Shown piece after piece: positions 1-9,135 of a DNA stretch of 64,000 bases (position 1 is its first letter; each line of letters starts with the position of its first letter). Location of the stretch: contig NZ_JAMQAW010000003.1 in assembly GCF_023701525.1 (NCBI RefSeq), positions 186,001-250,000 of the forward strand, written 5' to 3'. A model generated the notes under the pieces. It had not been told where the DNA came from, made no database searches, and saw only the letters and a list, made by a program, of their open reading frames with translations. Made by a program: the position numbers and the translations under genes. This DNA is from Streptomyces albipurpureus (GTDB lineage: Bacteria; Actinomycetota; Actinomycetes; Streptomycetales; Streptomycetaceae).

Positions 1-1
1 G

Positions 2-559
2 GCGGCGCAGGTGCTGGAAAGGGTGTGGGCTCTGCGCGGAATGGAGTCCAGCTTCGAGATTCGGGTAGCGGCGGAGTGGCTCCAGAGCGAATGCCGAATC
101 TGGGATTCCGTGAAGAAGGTGACCGACCCCAACCGCCTGGGCCACTGGGAGGACCGCGTGGAGCTCATCGCTGCCGTCCGCAACAGCCACCCGGTACTGC
201 CGGTCACGCCCGGCTTCCCTCCGTCGATGCTCTCGCGTGCGATGGCGAAGGACGACAGCAAGCACATTCAGACAACGCTGCGGGACCTTCAGCAGGACCT
301 GCAGGGAAACGAGACCCACAGGGTGAGGATGGAGGAGGGGCAGGAGAGCTTCAGCAGGGCGACGGCCAATGGCGTGGCCTGGTTGAAGCCGAAGCCGGTC
401 CACAACCTGTGTGTGGCCTATTCCGCGGTCTGGCAGACGCTTGCGGAATGGCTCGGCATGGATCGCTCGGAGCAGCACTTCCGGGACGCTCTCGACAGAG
501 TCCCCGAGCCCTCGACGGACGGGCTGACCCAGCAGGGCGCCCCGGGGCCCACCGTATGA
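2..559 (+). CDS. hypothetical protein, 5' end outside window
   Basis: The reading frame is open to the left edge of the window, so the start is probably upstream; a GTG at 11 could be an internal start and would give 182 residues. The product looks soluble, with no signal peptide or membrane segment, a charged and Gln-rich middle part and a Pro/Gly-rich tail. I do not recognise the family. It faces the amidase gene tail to tail and is separated from it by a hairpin. Codon use has the usual strong GC3 bias, which supports it as a real gene. Confidence 0.55.
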   Translation, partial: AAQVLERVWALRGMESSFEIRVAAEWLQSECRIWDSVKKVTDPNRLGHWEDRVELIAAVRNSHPVLPVTPGFPPSMLSRAMAKDDSKHIQTTLRDLQQDLQGNETHRVRMEEGQESFSRATANGVAWLKPKPVHNLCVAYSAVWQTLAEWLGMDRSEQHFRDALDRVPEPSTDGLTQQGAPGPTV

Positions 560-750
560 CCGGGAGTCTGCCGGACAGGCTTCGTCGCCCACGCGCAGGA
601 TGTGCGGGAACAACCGGTCGAGTGCCGCCGCCACGAGGGAGTCCGTGCTCAGCTCCCGAGTCCTGTCGCCCGGGGCGGCGACCTTCAGGAGCGGTCCTCG
701 CCTCGTGGCGCACCCACCAGCTACCTCGCCGGACTCCGTCCCAGTGGATG

Positions 751-789
751 GATCATGTGGCTGGAGCACATCACGTCAGCCACATGATC
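751..789. terminator. 13-bp perfect hairpin between convergent genes
   Basis: GATCATGTGGCTG (751-763) and CAGCCACATGATC (777-789) are perfect inverted repeats around a 13-nt loop. The hairpin sits between the end of the first gene and the end of the amidase gene, so a bidirectional terminator is the simplest reading. There is no T-run, which is usual for streptomycete terminators. Confidence 0.6.
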
Positions 790-805
790 TGAACCGTGAA
801 CAGGC

Positions 806-2416
806 CTAGTCGGCGCGCCCGGATGGGACCGAGGGTAGGTACCGCGGTGCACGCCAGGCGTCCAGCCGTTGCTCCACCGCCGCCCCTAGCGACAGCAGCT
901 TGGCGTCCTGGCGGTCACCGGCCATCAGGAGCAGGCCGACCGGCAACTCGCCGACGAACCCGGCCGGCACGGACAGTGAGGGGTAGCCGGCGACGGCGGC
1001 CGGGGTGGAGGACGGGATCACGTCGTTGTCGCCCCGCGCGCAGTCGGTGGTCCAGGCGGGCGGGTTCGCCGGGGCGGCGATGGCGTCCAGGTCGTGGGCG
1101 GCCATCGTCTCGTCGATGGACCGCCGGGACAGGTCCGTCAGCTCGGCGCGCATGGCCCGGTAGCGCGGATCCGTGGTCGGCGGCGCTGCCAGGGCCAGTT
1201 CGAAGAGTTCCTGGCCGGCGAAGCAGGTGTGTTCGGCCGGGTGCGTACGGTTGAACTCGATCAGCCCGGCGAGGTCGCGAGGCCCCTTGCGCGAGGAGAG
1301 ATAGGTGTCGATGTCCCGGTGGAACTCGCTCAGCAGGGCCGGGAACTCCAGTTCGGCGAGCCTGCCCTGGTACGGCGGTGTCACCTCGACGACCCGGGCC
1401 CCGGCGGCACGCAGCCGCGTCGCGGTCCGGGTCATCAGGGCGTCCACGTCGGCGCCGAGCGAGGGGAGCCGCCACAGGCCGATCCGCTTGCCGCGCAGAC
1501 CACCGCGGCGCGTGACCGCCTCCGTCAGGCCGGAGGCAAGGTCGGCGCCCGCGGTGTGGTGACCGCTGAGCACCGAGAGGGTGATCGCGGTGTCGATGAC
1601 GTTACGCGCCATGGGGCCAGCCGTGTCCTGCTCGGCGGAGATCGGGACGACACCGGACTGGCTGACCATTCCCAGGCTCGGCTTGTGGCCGACGACCCCG
1701 TTCATCCCGGCCGGACACACGACGGAGCCGTCCGTCTCGGTGCCGATCGCCACCTGTGCCAACGAGGCGGCGAGCGCGGCGGCCGAACCGGAGGACGATC
1801 CGCACGGATTACGGTCCAGGACGTACGGGTTGTGTGTCTGCCCACCCACCGCCGACCAGCCGGACGTCGGCTTCGCTGCGCGGAAGTTGGCCCATTCGGA
1901 CAGGTTGGCCTTGCCGAGGATCACCGCACCCCCCGCACGCAGTCTTCCGACCAACTCCGCGTCCGTGTCCGGCGGACTTCCGGCCAGCGCCAGCGATCCG
2001 GCCGTCGTCGGCATGTCAAAGGTGTTCACATTGTCCTTCAGCAGGACGGGGATGCCTTCGAGCGGGCCGCGGACCGTTCCGCGACGGTGCCGCGCATCGC
2101 TGGCGGCCGCTTGGCTCAAGACCGTCGGGCTGATGCGCAGCACCGCGTTGACCTTCGGGTCGATGGCCTCGATCCGCCTGAGGTACGCCCGGGTCAGCTC
2201 CGACGAGGTGAGGGTTCCGCGCTTCATACGCGCCTGCAACTCGGGGATCGTCACCGTGTCCAGGTCCACTCCGCGCAGGAGCGCCGATCCGGTGGGGGCC
2301 GAGGAACCGCCGGCATCTGATTCGGCGGCCGCCGCACGCTGCCCCGGCACACCCGCCGCCAGAAGGGGCGCCAAGGACAGGGCCGCGGTCAATGCCGCAA
2401 GGCTTCTCTTGTTCAT
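806..2416 (-). CDS. secreted amidase (amidase signature family)
   Basis: Amidase-signature enzyme of 536 residues that hydrolyses an amide bond; the substrate cannot be told from sequence. The Ser-cisSer-Lys triad is visible: Lys127 in LLKDN, Ser207 in the Gly/Ser-rich CGSSSGS stretch and the likely nucleophile Ser231 in TETDGSV. Their spacing matches the family. The N-terminus (MNKRS followed by an Ala/Leu-rich stretch to about residue 31) is a Sec signal peptide, so the protein should be exported. I chose the ATG at 2416 because it begins the signal peptide; a start 19 codons upstream would place a long non-signal extension in front. It stands alone on its strand. Confidence 0.92.
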   Translation of the reverse strand: MNKRSLAALTAALSLAPLLAAGVPGQRAAAAESDAGGSSAPTGSALLRGVDLDTVTIPELQARMKRGTLTSSELTRAYLRRIEAIDPKVNAVLRISPTVLSQAAASDARHRRGTVRGPLEGIPVLLKDNVNTFDMPTTAGSLALAGSPPDTDAELVGRLRAGGAVILGKANLSEWANFRAAKPTSGWSAVGGQTHNPYVLDRNPCGSSSGSAAALAASLAQVAIGTETDGSVVCPAGMNGVVGHKPSLGMVSQSGVVPISAEQDTAGPMARNVIDTAITLSVLSGHHTAGADLASGLTEAVTRRGGLRGKRIGLWRLPSLGADVDALMTRTATRLRAAGARVVEVTPPYQGRLAELEFPALLSEFHRDIDTYLSSRKGPRDLAGLIEFNRTHPAEHTCFAGQELFELALAAPPTTDPRYRAMRAELTDLSRRSIDETMAAHDLDAIAAPANPPAWTTDCARGDNDVIPSSTPAAVAGYPSLSVPAGFVGELPVGLLLMAGDRQDAKLLSLGAAVEQRLDAWRAPRYLPSVPSGRAD

Positions 2417-2524
2417 GGGGACAGCCCAGTGCAGGAGAACCGCCGGGCGCAAGAGACTTCTGCGCCTCTCCACACCGCAGCGGCCGACTCGCCCCAGGTG
2501 CGCCCGGCGCCGTCACGGGGCTTG

Positions 2525-2862
2525 TCTCATCCGGGCGTGACGCAGAAAGGGCACGAGCGCGGTGGTACGGGCGTGCTCCTCCAGCGGGGTGAAGTGGCCT
2601 CTGGGCGCGGTGACCACGGCGTACGGCAGGCTCCAGCCCCGGTGGGTTCGGCGCCGGGCAGCGGGTCCCGGGCTTCGTCGCGGAAGAGTTCGGCGCAGAT
2701 GTCCCAGTCGAGGTCATCCTCGTGCTCCGGCAGATGGTCTGCTTCCCGGCGTGTGTGGTCGAACGACTGGGCGCGGCCGAGACCGAGGTGCGGGGCGTAG
2801 GTGTCGAAGAACCGCACGACATGGGCCGATTCGACGGTGCACGCGGCCCAGTTGAGAGGATC
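2525..2862 (-). pseudogene. degraded coding remnant, C-terminal part of an unknown protein
   Basis: The minus strand carries a protein-like stretch (about VVRFFDTYAPHLGLGRAQ to RDEARDPLPGAEP), which then continues only after a frame change near 2640 as YAVVTAPRGHFTPLEEHAR. No single frame covers the whole stretch and there is no good start codon with a ribosome-binding site. The PRGHFTPLEE tail resembles the end of alpha/beta hydrolases, but I cannot name the family. I read it as the frameshifted 3' end of a lost gene. Confidence 0.3.
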
Positions 2863-2897
2863 GGCCGGTTGTCAGTGCCCCTTCATATGCTGATGTC

Positions 2898-3941
2898 ATG
2901 GAGATGGAGATCACTCAGGGGACACTCGCGGAGGCGTGGCAGCGCACCGCCGCTGGACACGCCCTGCTCCACGGGGTCGGGCTGCCGCCCGTGGCGTTTT
3001 CGGACGAGGCGTTGGACGAGTGCGTCGAGCGCGCTGAGGAGGCGGAGGACGAGGGACTGTGCCTGCTGCTGGACGAGAACGGCACCGTGCGCGGCCACTA
3101 CGGTGCCTACCGGGAGGCCTTTGTCACCAGCGACCTCGAACAGGTGCTGTACCTGATCGCTGAGGCCGCGGTGCGTCGGCGCGGCGGCAGCGTCGCCGAG
3201 GTGGCCGACGCGATGGAGCGGATCGATCCGGCGTGGGGCAGACGGTTTCGCAGCGGCGGCCTGGACGACACGGGGACGGTCGAAGCGTGCGGGCGCGACC
3301 CGTTGGAGGGGCTCGCCTGGATAGCCGGGTCCTGGCGCGAACAGCACCCGTACACGACCCTTGCCTTCTTCCGCGCGGCGCCCGGGCGAACCGTCGACGC
3401 CGAACGGCTGGCCCTGCTGTACGGGGCCGATCCCGCGCAGGTCGCGGCTGGCACGCGTCTGAAGGACCTGAAGGCCGTGGACAGCGGCCGGGCCCACGGG
3501 GACCGCCAGTGGGAGAGCTGCTGTTTCGGGCGGGCCGGCGGGTGGACGTTCCTGCTGTACCACGACGCGCCGCGAAGGGCCTTCGCCAACAAGGAGGCAT
3601 ACACGGCGCTCGGGATCGAGGAGAGCGTGAGGCTGTCCGCCACCTCCGCGAAGGCCATCTACACCTTCGACTACCTGCGGGACGGTCGCCGCGTCGACGA
3701 CGACCAGGGCGTGCTGGAACTGATCTGGTACGAACGCGGCCTCGCCCCCTATCTGCGGGGCGGCGAACTGGACTTCCTCAACCGCGCCGTACGCCGCGCC
3801 GAGCTGGACCACCCCGAGGTGACCGACACGTTCGAGCTGTACTTCCACGCCTTGGAGAAGTCCCTCGGCCTGCGTCTGCCACGCCGGGACTTCACGGAGG
3901 GGGAGGTGCGGGCCGCGTACTGGGCCGCGAAATCGTCGTAG
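2898..3941 (+). CDS. hypothetical two-part protein (Imm63-like and DUF6461-like)
   Basis: A soluble acidic protein of 347 residues. The N-terminal 120 residues are one unit, with the segment FVTSDLEQVLYLIAEAAV resembling the core of Imm63-type polymorphic-toxin immunity domains. Residues about 170-345 look like a second unit, with LALLYGADPAQVAAGTRLKDL as in DUF6461-type streptomycete proteins. Both assignments are from memory of family appearance and are tentative. TATGCT lies six bases before the ATG and no Shine-Dalgarno is visible, so the mRNA may be leaderless. No toxin gene is adjacent. Confidence 0.7.
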   Translation: MEMEITQGTLAEAWQRTAAGHALLHGVGLPPVAFSDEALDECVERAEEAEDEGLCLLLDENGTVRGHYGAYREAFVTSDLEQVLYLIAEAAVRRRGGSVAEVADAMERIDPAWGRRFRSGGLDDTGTVEACGRDPLEGLAWIAGSWREQHPYTTLAFFRAAPGRTVDAERLALLYGADPAQVAAGTRLKDLKAVDSGRAHGDRQWESCCFGRAGGWTFLLYHDAPRRAFANKEAYTALGIEESVRLSATSAKAIYTFDYLRDGRRVDDDQGVLELIWYERGLAPYLRGGELDFLNRAVRRAELDHPEVTDTFELYFHALEKSLGLRLPRRDFTEGEVRAAYWAAKSS

Positions 3942-4278
3942 GAACGGCGAGGTCGCTCCGGCCAGCTACCTCGCCGGCCCTCATCTGCGCGCCTTGATGA
4001 TCTGGGTCGGAGATATCCCCGGACCACCCGATGATCACTGCTCGATACGCGTCCTGGTGAGGGACAGCGACATGGGACCGCTGCGGTCACCGGACCATGG
4101 CTTCCGCGACCATCGGCGCCATCGCCGTCGGTGTTTCGCGGCGGCGAGGCCTGCCCGAGACTGTCATGCGGGGGAACTCTGGCGAAGCCGGTGATACGCC
4201 GGAGCTTGCCGGATGTCGGGGTGCCGTGCGGGATATGCGGGCTCGGCCCCGCCCCGCGCCTGCGGGATCATCCAGCCG
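3942..4278. other. intergenic, no gene seen
   Basis: A 337-bp gap between two convergent genes. Short open frames here lack ribosome-binding sites and family resemblance. Only short GC-rich inverted repeats are present. Confidence 0.5.
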
Positions 4279-4635
4279 CTAGGCGAAGACGACGGCGATG
4301 GGCATGGCCGCGATGAAGGCGACCACACCGGTGAGGAACGCGGTGACAGCGCCTGTCTTCACGGCTTGTTCCCATGGCCGGCCGCGGCGGCGGGCATACG
4401 CGCCCGCGGCGACGCCGATCGCGAAGGGAGTGATCGCCGCAGCAATGAGCAGCGCCCCTAGCAGGAACGAGGGATCGCCCGGTCCCCCCTCGATCCACCG
4501 GAGGGCCCGCAGGATGTGGTCGACCCCGACCGGTCCGAGGATGAGGCCAGCCATGGTGCCCGGGATACACGCTCCGAGCACCATGAGCACGATCAGGGTG
4601 CGTTTTGGCGCAGGACCTTCTGTTGTCTGCCACAT
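4279..4635 (-). CDS. small integral membrane protein
   Basis: A 118-residue protein with three hydrophobic segments at about residues 13-35, 57-79 and 93-117, joined by a short basic loop (YARRRGRPWEQ). No catalytic motif is visible and I do not recognise the family. The ATG at 4635 was chosen over one 19 codons upstream because GAGGTGA lies at a good distance before it. It lies downstream of the pyrimidine operon on the same strand, separated by about 500 bp, so it is probably independent. Confidence 0.7.
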   Translation of the reverse strand: MWQTTEGPAPKRTLIVLMVLGACIPGTMAGLILGPVGVDHILRALRWIEGGPGDPSFLLGALLIAAAITPFAIGVAAGAYARRRGRPWEQAVKTGAVTAFLTGVVAFIAAMPIAVVFA

Positions 4636-5133
4636 GGGCGTCACCTCACCATCGGGGGCGTAGGGCGAAATGTCTGAGGGCCGCTTCAACACCTGCCGGC
4701 CCCTTGCCGACTCCCACCACGCCTACCTCCTCATGCTCAACGGCCGTGAGGGCGAAGCCCATCGGCACCCCATGGCCGCGACCATGAGCGACGCGAGGGC
4801 GGGCGGGGTCACGGTCCCGCGGGCCCTGCGTGTGGGACCGACCCGACTCCGGGTCCCTCCACTTCCAGAAGTGGCTTGACGGCCGCACCTTCGCCGAAGC
4901 CCGCCAGGACAACACTATCGAGGCGGGGCTGTGGCCCCGGCTCGGGCACCAGACCACCCTGTTGTGCGTTCCATCCAGCCGATGTGCTCCTGCTCCGGCC
5001 TCCCCGTACCTCGCCAGCAGTGACCGGCCGAGCGCCTCAGACCCGGAGCCCCCGCTCCTACCCCGCGTCCTGGAACCCGGTGCTGTCAACGGCGGAAGCG
5101 AGGTCGCGCCACAGGGCCGCCAGGTCTGGGCGG
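4636..5133. other. intergenic, no confident gene
   Basis: About 500 bp between the dihydroorotase gene and the small membrane protein gene. Plus-strand open frames give some protein-like stretches (for example WLDGRTFAEARQDNTIEAG near 4870), but they break quickly and have no start signals. It may be old coding remnant. Confidence 0.4.
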
Positions 5134-6486
5134 TCATCGACCACACGCCCGCCGCCGACTGCCCAGTCGGTGGTCGATGTCGGCGGTGACGCAGCCCTCG
5201 ACCATGGTGGCGACGACGCGATGGCGGAACGTCATGCCGTGAAAGGGGGTGTTGTCCGACGCGCTGATGGACTCGGTCCGGTCCACCCGCCAGTCGGCCC
5301 GGGGGTCCACCAGGGTGAACGTCGCAGGTTCCCCCGCGCGCAACGGACGGCCCGCTACGTCGGCGAGCCCCGCGATACGGGCGGGACCCGCGGACATCAC
5401 CGTGGCCACGAGGCCCCAGTCCGGTTCGCCCCCGGCGCCCAGGGCCTCCGCGACCACGGGGAGCGCGGTCTCCAGGCCCAGCATGCCGAAGGGTGCCTCA
5501 CACCAGTGCCTGTCTTTGCTCGACGCGGTGTGGGGGGCGTGGTCGGTGGCGACGGCGTCGATGGTTCCGTCGCCAAGGGCGGCGCGCAGGGCCGCCACGT
5601 CCTCGGCGCTGCGCAGCGGCGGGTTCACCTTGTGCAAGGGGTCGGTGTCGTGCGTCAGGAGATCGGTGAGCAGCAGGTGGTGGGGGGTCACTTCGGCGGT
5701 TACCGGCCAGCCGCGCGACTTGGCCCATCTGACGATTTCCACGGTCCCCGCTGTGGAGACGTGACAGATGTGCAGACGTCCGCCGGTGGCCCCGGCGAGT
5801 ACCACGTCACGGGCGACGATTGCCTCCTCGCCCGTCGCCGGCCAGGGCGGTAGACCGGTGGCGTGCGCCGCCGCGCCGGCGTTGACCTGGCCTCGCTCCG
5901 CGAGACGCGGGCACTGCGCGTGTTGGGCGACCAGGGTTCCGGTGCGGCGGGCCGCCTCCAGCGCCTGTACGAGGAGCGTGGGGTCGTCGACGCAGACGCC
6001 GTCGTCGGAGAACATCAGGGCGCCGGCTGCTGCCATGGCGTCGAGGGGGGCGAGTTCGCGGCCGGCGAGCCCCTTGGTGACCGCTCCCACTGGGTGCACC
6101 CGGCAGGACGCGGTACGTGCCGCCCGCTCGATGATGTGCCGTACCCGCTCGGGGCTGTCGGTCACCGGCACGCAGTTGGCCATGGCGAGCACGTCGGAGT
6201 ACCCGCCGTGCGCTGCCGCCCTGGTGCCGCTCGCGATGGTCTCCGAGGCTGTGTCACCGGGTTCGCGCAGGTGGGTATGGAGGTCCACCAACGCCGGCAG
6301 CATGATCAGACCGTCGCAGTCGGCTGTCGTCGCGTCCGCGGCACCTGTGCCGCTTCCGTTGCCGGGGGCTGTCACGGCGGCGATCCGCCCGCCCTGTACG
6401 GTCACGTCCCGGGGTGGGCCGCCGAGGGGCCGGACCCCCCGCAGGATCGTCGTCCCTGCGGAGCCGTCAGCCCGGGAGCCGTTCAC
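5134..6486 (-). CDS. pyrC: dihydroorotase-family amidohydrolase
   Basis: Interconverts dihydroorotate and N-carbamoyl-L-aspartate; 450 residues, the normal class I length. Visible motifs are the metal/substrate motif DLHTHLREPG (His70, His72, Arg74), the Asp-rich FSDDG, the metal ligands in VAQHAQ and ICHVSTAG, and the catalytic Asp in AVATDHAPH. The GTG start at 6486 overlaps the TGA of the preceding gene as GTGA, showing translational coupling. It is the last gene of a ten-gene operon. Because an M20 carbamoylase is encoded in the same operon and carAB, pyrB and pyrF are absent, I infer it runs in the hydrolytic direction here. A biosynthetic copy would be expected elsewhere in the genome. 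Confidence 0.88.
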   Translation of the reverse strand: MNGSRADGSAGTTILRGVRPLGGPPRDVTVQGGRIAAVTAPGNGSGTGAADATTADCDGLIMLPALVDLHTHLREPGDTASETIASGTRAAAHGGYSDVLAMANCVPVTDSPERVRHIIERAARTASCRVHPVGAVTKGLAGRELAPLDAMAAAGALMFSDDGVCVDDPTLLVQALEAARRTGTLVAQHAQCPRLAERGQVNAGAAAHATGLPPWPATGEEAIVARDVVLAGATGGRLHICHVSTAGTVEIVRWAKSRGWPVTAEVTPHHLLLTDLLTHDTDPLHKVNPPLRSAEDVAALRAALGDGTIDAVATDHAPHTASSKDRHWCEAPFGMLGLETALPVVAEALGAGGEPDWGLVATVMSAGPARIAGLADVAGRPLRAGEPATFTLVDPRADWRVDRTESISASDNTPFHGMTFRHRVVATMVEGCVTADIDHRLGSRRRACGR

Positions 6487-7361
6487 CGTTCTGTGTCCGA
6501 GCGCGTGAGGCGGAAGACCGGTCCGTCCGCGCAGATCAGCGGGGACTCCTCGGGACCGCTTCTGGTCCCGGTGGCGCAGCCGTGGCAGTACCCGAGGCCG
6601 CAGGCCATGTGGGCTTCCAGCGATACCTGGACATCCGCCGCCCAGCGTCGGCCGAGCTCTTCGCAGAGCCGGGCCAGCCGCTCCGAACCGCACGTCATGA
6701 TCTGCTGCGGAGGGGCCTGGTCGAGGTCGGCCGTCAGCATGTCCCGGAGCTGGGTCACGCTACTGCTGCCGGTGTCGTCGGTGACCTCGTGCAGCCGTGT
6801 CACACCGGCCGCCCGGTAGACGTCCGCGCCGACTACTCTGTCCGGGCTTCTGCCGCTGGCCACGGCGACGATCTCGACTTCGGTCCCGGCGCACTCCTGG
6901 GCGACCGTGGTCAGCGAACAGGTGCCGATGCCCCGTCCGACCAGAAGGACGCGCGTCGTTCGCCGGGCGATACGGAATCCCTGGCCCAGCGGTCCCACGA
7001 CCAGCATCCGCTCGCCCGGTCGGAAAGAGGCCAGCCGACGGGTGCCGTCACCGACCACTCCGAGGAGGATGTCGAGGGTGCCGGCCTGCGGGTTGCGGCC
7101 GTACACGGCCATCGGGCGGGGCAGGACGGGGCCCGTGTCCCCGTCCCGGGCAGCGGTCAGCATCACGAACTGTCCTGCCTGGCACCTCTGGGCGATACTC
7201 GGCGCTTCCAGGCGTAGGAAGTGGTAGCCCGGGCCATGCGGGGTGGAGGCGAGCACCCGGGCACGGTGCCAGGTCGGGGCGGGTAGATCGGTCCCGGACC
7301 CGGACAGCGGTGTCACGCTGTCCCGGACAGGTATGCCGGCCTCCGCATCGAGGGTGTTCAT
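6483..7361 (-). CDS. pyrK: dihydroorotate dehydrogenase B electron-transfer subunit
   Basis: FAD/[2Fe-2S] subunit of class 1B dihydroorotate dehydrogenase, passing electrons between NAD(H) and the PyrD flavin; 292 residues. Seen in order: a ferredoxin-reductase-type FAD domain with the RPMAVYG motif, a nucleotide-binding turn LLVGRGIGT, and near the C-terminus four cysteines for a 2Fe-2S cluster (ACGLGYCHGCAT, then LICADGP). The last pattern is specific to PyrK-type proteins. ATG at 7361 follows a clear AGGAGG and overlaps the upstream stop as ATGA. NADH-linked coupling would let the complex run as an orotate reductase, consistent with the proposed catabolic role. Confidence 0.88.
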   Translation of the reverse strand: MNTLDAEAGIPVRDSVTPLSGSGTDLPAPTWHRARVLASTPHGPGYHFLRLEAPSIAQRCQAGQFVMLTAARDGDTGPVLPRPMAVYGRNPQAGTLDILLGVVGDGTRRLASFRPGERMLVVGPLGQGFRIARRTTRVLLVGRGIGTCSLTTVAQECAGTEVEIVAVASGRSPDRVVGADVYRAAGVTRLHEVTDDTGSSSVTQLRDMLTADLDQAPPQQIMTCGSERLARLCEELGRRWAADVQVSLEAHMACGLGYCHGCATGTRSGPEESPLICADGPVFRLTRSDTER

Positions 7362-8656
7362 GCTGCTGTGGCCTCCTGTGCGGACAGCCGGGCATCGAGT
7401 CGTAGCAGACCCGATGCCAGGATGTCGGTGCCGACGGCGAGTTCGGCCGGATGGGTCAGCTCCTCGGGACTGTGGCTGACCCCGCCGTTGTGACTGGGGA
7501 CGAAGATCATGCCGGTGGGCACCACATGGTTGATCATCTGTGCGTCGTGGCTGGCCCCGCTGGGCATGACCCGGTGGGCGATCCCCGCTTCCGCCGCTGC
7601 CTCGGCGATGGTGTCCCGGAGCCATCGGGGGAGGATGACGGGGGAGGCGTCGGCCAGCAGCCGGGATCGGCACCCGACCCCGCGCCGGGAGCAGATGTTC
7701 TGCGCACCGTCGACGATCTCCGCCGCGGTCAGTCGCTGCCGGTCGTTGTCGACGTCTCGGACGTCGACATAGACCTCGGCGCTCCCGGCGATCGTGGTGA
7801 GGGAGCCGGGCGAGGCATGCATGCGTCCGACGGTCGCACGGGTGCCGTGATGGCGGCTGTCGTTGGCAAGGGTCTCGATCATCAGGATGATCTCCGCCGC
7901 CGCGGCCATCGCGTCGGCCCTCATCCGCATCGGGGTTCCCCCGGTGTGCGAGGCCCGTCCGGTGAGATCGAGGCGTAGCCGGGTACTGCCCGAGATCAGG
8001 TCGACGAGTCCGATGGGAACGGACTCGGATTCCAGTACGGAGCCCTGCTCGATGTGCAGTTCCAGGAAGGCAGCCCAGTCCTCGCCGCGCCAGCGGGCCG
8101 CTTCGGTGTCGTTCGGGTCGAGGCCCACAGCGGTCATGGCCTGTGCCAGCGACACGCACTCGGCGTCCTGCTTGGTCTTCAGGTCGGCGGGGCCGGTCAG
8201 TCCCGCGGCGATCCGGCTGCCCGTGCACGCCTGTCCGAAGCGGGCTCCCTCCTCGGCGGCGAAGGCCACGAACCGGACGGGCCGGGTGAGCCGGATCCCG
8301 CCCGAGACGAACAGCCGTGCCACCTCCATCGCCGCGACCACACCGGCTATGCCGTCGTACGCGCCGGCGCCCGGCACGCTGTCGAGATGGGAGCCGGTGC
8401 CCAGGCCCGGCAGTCCGGGGGTCGTGCCGGGCAGTTCGGCGATCGTGTTGCCGGCCGTGTCCGTGCGTACTTCCAGGCCGAGCGCACGCATGTGCGCCGT
8501 GTACACGTCATGGGCCTGGCGCTCAAGCGGGGTGTACGCCAGCCGGGTGACGCCGGGGCCCTGGCCGGGTTCCGACATTCCGGCGAAGGTGTCCAGGTGC
8601 CTCTGGAGCCGGTCGGCGTCGGCGCGAGGGAGAGCAGCCAGGGTCGGTGCGGTCAT
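7358..8656 (-). CDS. M20-family N-carbamoyl-amino-acid amidohydrolase
   Basis: Zn-dependent hydrolase of the carbamoylase/allantoate amidohydrolase (hydantoinase/carbamoylase) group, 432 residues. Metal and catalytic residues are recognisable: His90 in GTGSHLDS, Asp101 in GAYDGIAG, Glu135/Glu136 in AFAAEEG, His201 in LELHIEQG, and SHDAQM towards the C-terminus. Family members remove the carbamoyl group from N-carbamoyl amino acids. Since the next operon genes are PyrK and dihydroorotase, the likely substrate is N-carbamoyl-L-aspartate, giving aspartate, CO2 and ammonia (ureidosuccinase activity). The start overlaps the stop of the gene before it (ATGA). Allantoate or a ureido acid from uracil are alternatives. 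Confidence 0.88.
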   Translation of the reverse strand: MTAPTLAALPRADADRLQRHLDTFAGMSEPGQGPGVTRLAYTPLERQAHDVYTAHMRALGLEVRTDTAGNTIAELPGTTPGLPGLGTGSHLDSVPGAGAYDGIAGVVAAMEVARLFVSGGIRLTRPVRFVAFAAEEGARFGQACTGSRIAAGLTGPADLKTKQDAECVSLAQAMTAVGLDPNDTEAARWRGEDWAAFLELHIEQGSVLESESVPIGLVDLISGSTRLRLDLTGRASHTGGTPMRMRADAMAAAAEIILMIETLANDSRHHGTRATVGRMHASPGSLTTIAGSAEVYVDVRDVDNDRQRLTAAEIVDGAQNICSRRGVGCRSRLLADASPVILPRWLRDTIAEAAAEAGIAHRVMPSGASHDAQMINHVVPTGMIFVPSHNGGVSHSPEELTHPAELAVGTDILASGLLRLDARLSAQEATAA

Positions 8657-9135
8657 CGGAGTCCGGCCGACGAGGCTTCCGCCTCGGAGAGCAGCGCTAC
8701 CACGGGTACGGAACCTGCGGCATCGAGCGTGGGGGTGTGCAGGACAGCGGCCACCGCGGTCACTTCGGCGGCCGCGCCGCGCAGCACGCTGAGCATGGCC
8801 TGGAGCCAGCGCGGCTCCCAGGCGGTCGCCAGCGCCACGACCCGGTCGCCGGGGGTGATCGACGGGGAGACGGAGATGATTCCGGACTCGTCGGTGACCC
8901 GTAGGACGGTCGAGCCCGTCGCCAGGGCCACGACGTGGGCGAGCACGGCTTCGTCGCTGCTCTCCCACACCGCGATGTGGTCCGGCTTCAGATCGCGCAC
9001 GGCGTCGGCGACGGCCTGGCCGATGAGGTCGGCCGCGGCCGGGGAGATCTGCGTGTTCAGGGTGGTGCCGTAGGTGTCCGGGGCCGCGCCGAGTTCACGG
9101 ATGCCGGAGATGATCGCGGAGGTGCTTTCGGTCAT
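8653..9135 (-). CDS. degenerate phosphoribosyltransferase-like protein (second copy)
   Basis: A 160-residue protein whose order of segments matches an orotate phosphoribosyltransferase-type fold: PAAADLIGQAVADAV, then DHIAVWESSDEAVLAHVVALATGS, then ITPGDRVVALATAWEP and an Ala-rich helix. Where active enzymes carry the acidic PRPP loop (VDDVxTTG-type), this one reads VVALATAWEP, so PRPP binding is probably lost. It is sandwiched between the sister protein and the M20 carbamoylase, with four-base start/stop overlaps on both sides, so it is made together with them. I infer a structural or ligand-binding role; the fold assignment is by eye. Confidence 0.6.
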   Translation of the reverse strand: MTESTSAIISGIRELGAAPDTYGTTLNTQISPAAADLIGQAVADAVRDLKPDHIAVWESSDEAVLAHVVALATGSTVLRVTDESGIISVSPSITPGDRVVALATAWEPRWLQAMLSVLRGAAAEVTAVAAVLHTPTLDAAGSVPVVALLSEAEASSAGLR

